A stretch of 64,000 nucleotides of DNA from Combretum micranthum (lineage: Eukaryota; Streptophyta; Magnoliopsida; Myrtales; Combretaceae): positions 1 through 64,000 of the forward strand of contig JAMXBD010000713.1 of the NCBI GenBank assembly GCA_024138025.1, given 5' to 3'. Of this stretch, positions 57,082 through 64,000 are shown piece by piece (position 1 is the first letter of the stretch; each line of letters starts with the position of its first letter). The notes beneath the pieces are model-generated. The model saw only the letters and a list, made by a program, of their open reading frames with translations. It did not search any database and had not been told where the DNA came from. Position numbers and translations under genes: made by a program.

Positions 57082-57884
57082 TGTAGAATGAAATCCTTAA
57101 ATTTTATTACTTTTCCAATTAACTTTTTAATTTAAATAGATTTAATTTCCTCTAGCTATTGTCGTTAATGATATAGTACTAGAGCTTAGCAGCCGTAGTT
57201 TTTTTCTTTACTAGTTCATTATACCAATGATAATTTATGGATACCTGCATGCATCTTTGGGTTGCACGCTATAAAAGACGATGTGTTAATTAAAGTTTGG
57301 TGGTTTAGCCGTGACATTTTTCAAGTTCTAAATCTTCATATTTCATATCTTTAAATTGAAGTATGGACGCCCATGATTTTATAGTTTAATAGTTAGCTGA
57401 TCTCTTAAATAAAAAATATTAGATTCGCTTTTTTTCTTATCATTGTAATAGGAAAAAAAAAATTAAGATATGGATGTGGCAAATTACTACTATATATGCT
57501 TTGAGGTGTGTATCACTTATATTGAGTGCTAGATAATATAAAATGGTTGAGTATTAACAATGCATACTATACAAAATTTATCACATTGGTACAAAATTGC
57601 TCGTCTCATAAAGCTCTTCGATACAATAATGCAATTATTAATATGATGACGATCATGACTTTTTATAACAGCATACTCTACATGAAAAATAAAACCACAA
57701 TATAAATTATAATATTTCACTAAGGGCTTATTTCCAAAAATATCCGTGAATTGATAAACTATAATTTTATACAATGTTCATGTTGAAATCAAAATATCCT
57801 TTTTTTTTTTTTTTTAAGTATAGAGTGTATATTTTTTATAAATTGTATATATATATATTACAATTTACATGGTGACATGGTTTA
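57082..57884. other. AT-rich intergenic region, no gene seen
   Basis: No recognised element or coding region. A T run lies at 57800-57816 and a TA run at 57848-57858. Confidence 0.4.
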
Positions 57885-58275
57885 AGAGAAATTATAAATT
57901 ACTCTTCTAAACTTGTATCAAGGTGTGGATTCATTTCCTGAGCTTTTAAAGAGAGTTTTTTTTACCCCTTAAACTTTTAAAAAATTGATATAGTCAACGA
58001 TACTTAATATTTTCTGTTAAAATAAAATAAGAGCAGCTGCCAAATACCGCATCAAACTTTTAGTTATATGTTAATTCACCTCCTGAATTTTTGTCTATGT
58101 GCGGATTTACTACTCTCCTCCAAATAAAAAGAAAAAAGATTCATGAAAAATGTTAATCATTCTTAATTATACCAACTTTTGAAAGTAAAATGGTCAAAAG
58201 CTCCCTTCGAAAGTTGAGGGGGTAAATCCGCATATTGATAGAAATTTAGAGAAATAATTTGCAATGTTTCCTATA
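57885..58275. mobile_element. Foldback MITE (~390 bp)
   Basis: The left arm gagaaattataaattactc ... gtggattcatttcc is mirrored by the right arm ggtaaatccgcatattgata ... gagaaataatttgcaat. Arms are about 70-80 bp and imperfect. No coding sequence and no clear target duplication. Confidence 0.5.
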
Positions 58276-58494
58276 TATTATTTTTTTCCTACTCATGGGA
58301 TTCATGGGAAAAACTATATGTTTCATTGATTGCTTAGTGAAAAAAAGAACGTAGTTTCATTTCCATACATGGCATGTTTTGTTCGCACAATAAAATAAAC
58401 TAAAAATAAAATGCAATTTTTAAGAAATACAATAGAGAATGGATAACTATTCTTATAATTCCATAAAGGTCCCATATGTATATATGAGGATATA

Positions 58495-58525
<31 letters not shown>

Positions 58526-58659
58526 GAAAAACAAGAATGGTTATTTCTTTAATAAGAATTTACAAATCCTCGTTCCACAACAATAATATAGTTTCATAAA
58601 GTAGCTATTCCTCAAACTAGATACAGAGTTGACTCTGCTAAAGAATAATAATTATTTTA

Positions 58660-58802
58660 GGATAAATTACACGTACATCTTTTGAAAATTTTAGAATTTA
58701 TATGGATTTTTAATTTTTTTAAAAATCAATACTTGTAGCCTTTAAAAATAAGTAAGTTGTGCGAACCTCCCTTAAAAACTTTAAAAATTGTAAGAGCATC
58801 TA

Positions 58803-58838
<36 letters not shown>

Positions 58839-59350
58839 CACTTATACCCTTAAAACTAATGTGATAATAATAATAAATTTTGTTTATTTAGTGCTAACAT
58901 ATTATTACATATTTATAATATGTTTAATTAATATTTTTTAAGAAATATTTTAAAATTTAAATATTAAAAAATGTAAACTTTTTAAATTTTTTTTTGACCT
59001 TTTAACCTAGCATATAAGGTGCAATTCTAATAAAAAACTGTGTCATGAGCTGTATTTTAACATAATAAAAAAATTTCAAAATATATTTGTGCCACGCTAA
59101 AGTGTAATTCTAGAAGAGGAAAAACTACAATTAATTTTTAAAAATTATAATAAAAATTTTAAATATTTTTTTCAAATTATTTAATTAAACATACTATATA
59201 TGTAATGATACAAATAAACAAAATTTACATCCTATTCACTGTGTCAGTTTTGCAAGGGGATGTAAGTGTTAGCTTTCGAAAAAATTGGAGATCCATGTAA
59301 TTTTTAAAGTCCTTAAGGAAGGTTCATGCAATTTACTTATTTTTAGGGGA
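58660..59350. mobile_element. Foldback MITE (~690 bp)
   Basis: The left arm contains aaaaataagtaagttgtgcg followed by aacctcccttaaaaacttt. The right arm contains aaagtccttaaggaaggtt then catgcaatttacttattttt. These are mirror images. The centre is very AT-rich with a poly-T run (58804-58830). Confidence 0.6.
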
Positions 59351-59359
59351 TATATACAA

Positions 59360-60000
59360 GGATGCAACTGGGTAAGTAGTTATAGGATTCCCTACTCATC
59401 TAATCCGTAAAAAGCCTATAAAGTTGAATCCCATAGGGTTTTGGATTAGATTTAAATATGTAGTAAAAGCCTTATAAGGTTATAGAATTGGGTTTAAGTA
59501 TTAGAAAATACTCGATTGATATCCGACCTGATACTAAAATAAAAAAAAGAAATTGAGTTTATCAAGTTGCATTTGGTATTAGTAGATTGATTTCTCCCTA
59601 GACATTGCATTATGATGATTTTTTTTTTTTTTTGCCAAAGGACTTTCATTTCTCGTGTAACTTTGTATTTTTAATAATATGTATATCTTTTAATTCTTAT
59701 TATAAATACAAAATTTCATTTTAAAACTAGGTAAAGAGAGAAAAAAATGCAAACATTATATAATTCATTTAACATCCAGTTTTGATTATTTTTAAAAATT
59801 GAAAACAGGTGGGAGATAAAAATAGGGCTATGGAGGTATAGGGTTAGTATAAGATTCTAAAGCAAACTCTATAGAGGTGGTTTAGATATAACATGAAAAC
59901 TCTATAGATTTATAGGATTTGATTTGGCAAACCTTATAGGATAATGGGTTGGGTTTCGACTTCATCTAATTTGTTCGAAACTTAGTTTGATTACATCCAT
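59360..60000. mobile_element. Possible hAT-like element with GGATGTAAT-type ends
   Basis: The left end ggatgcaactgggtaagtag and the right end actt agtttgattacatcc are imperfect inverted repeats of the GGATGTAATC type. The interior repeats 'ctataggattt / cctataaagttgaatcc' words in both orientations. No target duplication was confirmed. Confidence 0.35.
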
Positions 60001-62224
60001 AAGTGTAAATATTAGATTTTGTAAATATTAGATTTTGAAAAACCTGAAGTCCCTCCAAATTCTAACGTTTTTAGGTAGTCCTTGCAATTTATCTATCATT
60101 TTATTCTGATGTATCTATCGCATTTTGCACGGTTACTTGAGTGATTTCGGTTTATAAATGTAACATACATTTCAATATTGTCAGTGGCATATAAATTCGT
60201 TGGATTTGAAAAGCAGGAAGCCCGGCCATAAAATGCCAAGAGTGGGAAAAGATTAGCGATTTCTTCTTTGAAAATTGCAAAAAATACATTTTTAGTCCCG
60301 AACCTTTAACCCTTTTTATACTTGAGTTTTCAAAATTTTGCAAATATAGATTTTTTTTTTTAATTATCGTTAACCATTCTATCCATAAATAACACGTGGT
60401 GGCACCTAATTGGTTAAAAAATAATTATATTAAATAAATAATATAACTAAATACAATTAATCAAGCAAAATAATTAAAAAGAAAAAAACTATAGAAAAAA
60501 TCCAATACCCTGTATGACAAAAGTTGTTAACAACGAAGTTCTTGGGTCAAGAACATTTCTTCAAAAAAATTATCTTAAGGTTTACAAACAGGTCAAGTGC
60601 AGATATGTGCTTCTGATATTATCCTAGAAATGTTCGATGGAGGTGATACAACCGTACCATAGTTAAAATATCGAGCGATATATGAGTACTTTTCTTTTGG
60701 TTATCTTTTCATACTTAGATTTCTAGGATTCGGCTTATTTTTCATCAGTGAGTCTCTTTGGATATGTTTCCTGCCAAAAGTTTTCCAGCTTTACACTTGA
60801 TTCGTCTCCAGAGTTAAGTTTTTAGCTTTTTTAGTCTTAAATCATTGTTGCCTCCAGTATTTTAGTCAAGAAACAGTGGTCGTTTTATTCTTTCAGAATA
60901 GGGGTCTTCATTCTTGCAATCTTCATGCTTTATTTTTCTTGATTAGTCTAGTGTTTTTTGTGTTCTTTCTTTCAACAGTTTCGCTTTCATTTGTTTTGAT
61001 CCATCTTCAATTATTCAAGATTAATTTTCTGAAGCCTTTTTCTACACTTTCTTCCTTCCTGATTGTTTTTTTTTCCAGTCTTGTAGTTTTTTCTTTTATT
61101 TTCTGAATTTTGTTTTTTTTTTCATAAATCTATCTAATATATATCTATTAAATTATTTCATTTATTTAATTTAATGATTTGAATAAATCAGGTTGTCTCA
61201 TGTGTCAAATGTGGATGGAAAAGCTAACACCATAGGGTCTTATTTTGTTAACATTTGCAAACGTTTAGTTCAAGTAGAAGGGAAAAGAAAAAGATGGAGA
61301 CTCAAATAGAACACTAATCGATGTTGAGAATTAAAAAAATATTTTTGACTTTAAAATTTTGATATAAAACAATATTTAATGGTCGCAATTCATATATGTA
61401 TATGAAATTTTACTCTTTATATAAGAAACTAAGTGAAAATTTTCTGGAATTCGAGCAGCTCCTCCCTACCTTTCTGGTTAGGGTGAATTCTTATAGGACC
61501 CTTCTTAAATTCTAGCACATTGGAGAATAAGATTGGTCTCATGTGTTACGCAATTATTGAATTAAGCTTATTTGGCCATGTTGTCGGATTTGTCCCCTTA
61601 TGAAAACTGGTCTTAGCTTTATTACGAGAATTGGACGGGATAGGAAAGACTGTATAATATAGTGTAAGAAATATTAGACAGTATAATTTTTTTTATATTA
61701 TGTTTGTTATGCATAGTTTTGGATAATATTGAGCAAAACTTTTATTAAGAGATTTTATTTTTATTTTTGTAAATTTCAATACTTTTATACCATAAAATAT
61801 AAATGATAAAAATTTTAAGTATTATTTAATTCAATAATAAAAGTTTTATCTAGTTCCAAATATATTTAATAATTCAAACATGATAAAATAACTTTTGCCA
61901 AAATTAGTATCATAAAAAATTATTCAACTAAATACTACCTTAAAATTTGTTTTTCAAGCATAGCAACATCCCAACAGTTCCACCATATGCTTTCACAAAT
62001 TCGCCACTTCAATGTTTAGAATTCTTCAAACTCGTATTTATCATGTTAAGGCCTATTACCTCATCGTCTTAGTGAGACGAAATTTACTGTATTAAGATTG
62101 TTTTAAAAAACACAGGGATAGTTTTTCTATTTTATCATGCTAAAATCGTTTTCAATTTCAATGTATGAATAATTTTAACCGTTCCACCACGGCAAAACTC
62201 TCTTAGTTGTAGTTAGGCATATAG
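60001..62224. other. AT-rich intergenic region, no gene seen
   Basis: Short open frames (60152-60343 and 60876-61106) are hydrophobic and low-complexity, without domains. I found no RNA gene or element with defined ends. Confidence 0.4.
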
Positions 62225-62475
62225 CGAAGACTTCGATTTTAGACAAATTGTCTGTTTATTTGTTAGCAGATTATAAATATAAATACTTTTTAAAAACATT
62301 TTTTAATAAATTATTTATCAAGAAATAGATATGGATAAAAAATAATTGGTAGTTCTCATTAAAAAGATTAAATATAATATATATAAATGTATATGCAAAT
62401 AAGATATATTTACACATATCGTTTCGATACAAATATAGATACAGATGAAAAACAGATGATCCAAATAGACCCTAT
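62225..62475. mobile_element. TTTGGA-type MITE, inverted copy
   Basis: Read on the minus strand it shows 'ggtctatttggatcatctgt', 'tatcgaaacgatatgtgta' and 'ccatatctatttcttgataa'. These match 11177-11408 and 2606-2800. The other end (ttgtctgtttatttgtta) gives imperfect inverted termini. Non-coding. Confidence 0.6.
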
Positions 62476-62864
62476 TAATACCAGCTACACTATAGATTTA
62501 TCATTATAAATCCTCTTAATTACTCAATTCTATGTATTTTTGTGGATTATGATTTATTCATATGATCTTAACATTTATGGGTTTGTGCAGAATACAAACG
62601 AATGACTAAGATTGAACTAGATTGGTCCTCTATTTTTAATTAGGTGCATTATAGAAATTTGTTTGTCATTTTTGTTACATTGCATGAATTGTAGGAATTA
62701 GGTTCTATGTTATATTTGGTTTATGTAAATAGAATAGTAGTGTTTTCCTTTATTATTATAAAACGACTATTCCTTTGTTTGGTTTATAAAACTTTTTTGG
62801 ATAAAAAATACCTTTTTATATATGTAAAATAAATTAAAAATTTCTATTCCTCCCGTAGGAAGAA

Positions 62865-63100
62865 ATAATGTCGTAAATGGTATTTGAATTTTGGTAAAAT
62901 AAATAATTAGGTATCTGAATTTTGAAATTGATCAATTTAATACCTAAAAGAACATTTCGTGCGCGCGAATAATATCTCTGTGATATTAGTTAATATATAA
63001 GAAAGGTTCTTTTACATACTAAATTAATCGATTTCATTTTAAGGTACCTAATTACATAGCTCACAAGGTTCGAGTACCATTTGTGATATTTATCCGATAA
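62865..63100. mobile_element. Foldback MITE copy D
   Basis: The left arm (tcgtaaatggtatttgaatt ... aattaggtatctga ... aatttaatacctaaaagaa) and the right arm (ttcttttacatactaaatta ... aggtacctaatta ... gagtaccatttgtgatattt) are inverted copies of about 80 bp around a short centre. The flanks ggaagaaat and ataagaaat could be a 9-bp duplication with two mismatches. It is the same family as the copies at the left edge of the window. Confidence 0.65.
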
Positions 63101-64000
63101 GAAATTGCTACTCTTCACAAAATGTAAGTATTTTTTTTTCTAAATACTCTTAATTAAAAAAAAAAAAGAATTGCTACTCTTTCCTACTTTATTCCATTTG
63201 AGAGAATTAAACATAACGCCAAGATTGAAAATGAAGTTGGAACTTAATTTTCCCATCTTTAAAATTTTGCTGAGAGGAATTGATGCTGCTTTATTTATTT
63301 ATTTTCACCTCCAACGTTGGTCCATTTTAATGCCGGTATTTCTTTCTTTTCTCTCTTTATTTTCCCTCACCCTAACTTATAATGAAGTTTCTTTAGTCGG
63401 GCTATCAAAACTACACGAGAGTTGAAACTGTTCATTTTCGTTGTGGACTGTGTCAGAGATGTCCTATCCAATTGTTTGTTTTAATTTTTAGTGCCTATAT
63501 ATCAATTAATTGTAATAAGTTAATTAAGAAAATAAGTCTTTTAATAAAAAATAATTATAAATAGGTTTGTACTGAGAGCTTTTGTATTATGCTTCTTCTT
63601 CCCGGATTAATCTTTATGGATTAAAGTATGTTTCCGCACATATTTAAGTTTATTCACCATAACTTAACTTTATGCATAAGATCTCAAGTTTATATGCATA
63701 TAGAGATCTATTGAATTTTCCGAACATTGTTACACTCATGCAGTAAAGAAGGTGCACTTTTAAACAATAACCATCTTAATTTGTTGCAATTAATTGTACT
63801 ATATTTTATGAAAAGAATTAATTCTATGAACAATGTAGTAGATGAGAAGGTAAAACATATCTATCGATCTTTCAAAAAAAAAAGTTACTTAAATACAAAT
63901 AAGATGATTTCAATTACATCATTGCTAAAGATAAATCGTATTTTTAAAGCGAGATTCATGTGTACGGTCCTAAATCGCACGTTGAAAGGATAATTCATAC
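63101..64000. other. Right edge of window, no gene seen
   Basis: There are open frames at 63171-63425 and 63727-63993. The second is 88 codons, Lys/Asn/Ile-rich and unrecognised. Nothing supports a gene, although one could continue beyond the window. Confidence 0.35.

Noticed and set aside
60876..61106. Hydrophobic 76-residue frame resembling a membrane protein
   Set aside because: It arises from TTT/TTC-rich DNA without splice sites or neighbouring exons.
63940..64000. Resemblance to the tail of a chloroplast group II intron (gattcatgtgtacggtcc)
   Set aside because: Only one short strand of a domain V-like helix matches and the partner strand is not found, so a plastid insertion is not supported.
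1..64000. CRISPR array, tRNA and rRNA genes
   Set aside because: Tandem repeats in the window have no spacer structure. No complete cloverleaf or rRNA sequence was seen. The B-box at 33944 has no matching acceptor stem.

Overview
The window looks like nuclear DNA of a flowering plant, most likely a eudicot. It is AT-rich, has short plant-type introns, many foldback MITEs, a decayed Helitron, solo LTRs and a very large Ogre/Tat-like Ty3/gypsy element. Only one ordinary host gene is well supported; almost everything else is layered transposable-element DNA. No rRNA, tRNA, CRISPR or operon-like structure was seen.

Layout. (1) 1-2,800: foldback MITE copies around a decayed fragment of a PPR gene (866-1440). 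(2) 2,998-7,659: a seven-exon SAM-dependent methyltransferase gene (Methyltransf_16/METTL21-like), + strand. All six splice junctions can be read. A one-base frameshift lies just before the conserved C-terminus, and a ~0.55 kb tandem duplication sits in intron 5. (3) 7,660-15,738: gene-poor DNA with a palindromic mini-array interrupted by a MITE and a probable decayed LTR (about 11,990-15,222). (4) 15,739-26,509: a Helitron with candidate A|TC...CTAG|T ends. Its Rep/Pif1-type helicase gene is frameshifted and split by a 1,848-bp solo LTR with a perfect 5-bp target duplication (CAATA). A second solo LTR of the same family follows at 26,676-28,514 (CTTAC duplication). (5) 28,890-32,800: hAT-like non-autonomous elements, an internal direct duplication, and a perfect 23-bp hairpin. 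(6) 33,589-53,426: one 19.8-kb LTR retrotransposon bounded by AATAT, with 2.1-kb LTRs, an Arg-tRNA-type primer site, an extra ORF before gag, gag, protease, RT/RNase H, a second archaeal-type RNase H, integrase, a ~106-bp tandem array and a polypurine tract. A 3.9-kb minus-strand solo LTR (CACTA duplication) and a 758-bp hAT MITE (CCATCCAG duplication) are inserted in it. (7) 53,427-64,000: a recent 286-bp tandem duplication, a gypsy integrase scrap, then AT-rich DNA with foldback elements.

How it fits together: the methyltransferase is probably the only gene with a host function, and its state (intact, or ended by a frameshift) is the main gene-level question. The elements form a readable stratigraphy. 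The Helitron predates its solo LTR. The Ogre-like element predates the solo LTR and the MITE inside it. Many diagnostic bases at LTR ends show G-to-A and C-to-T changes, as expected of long-methylated DNA. All coordinates and comparisons were made by eye without alignment software; percentages are rough.
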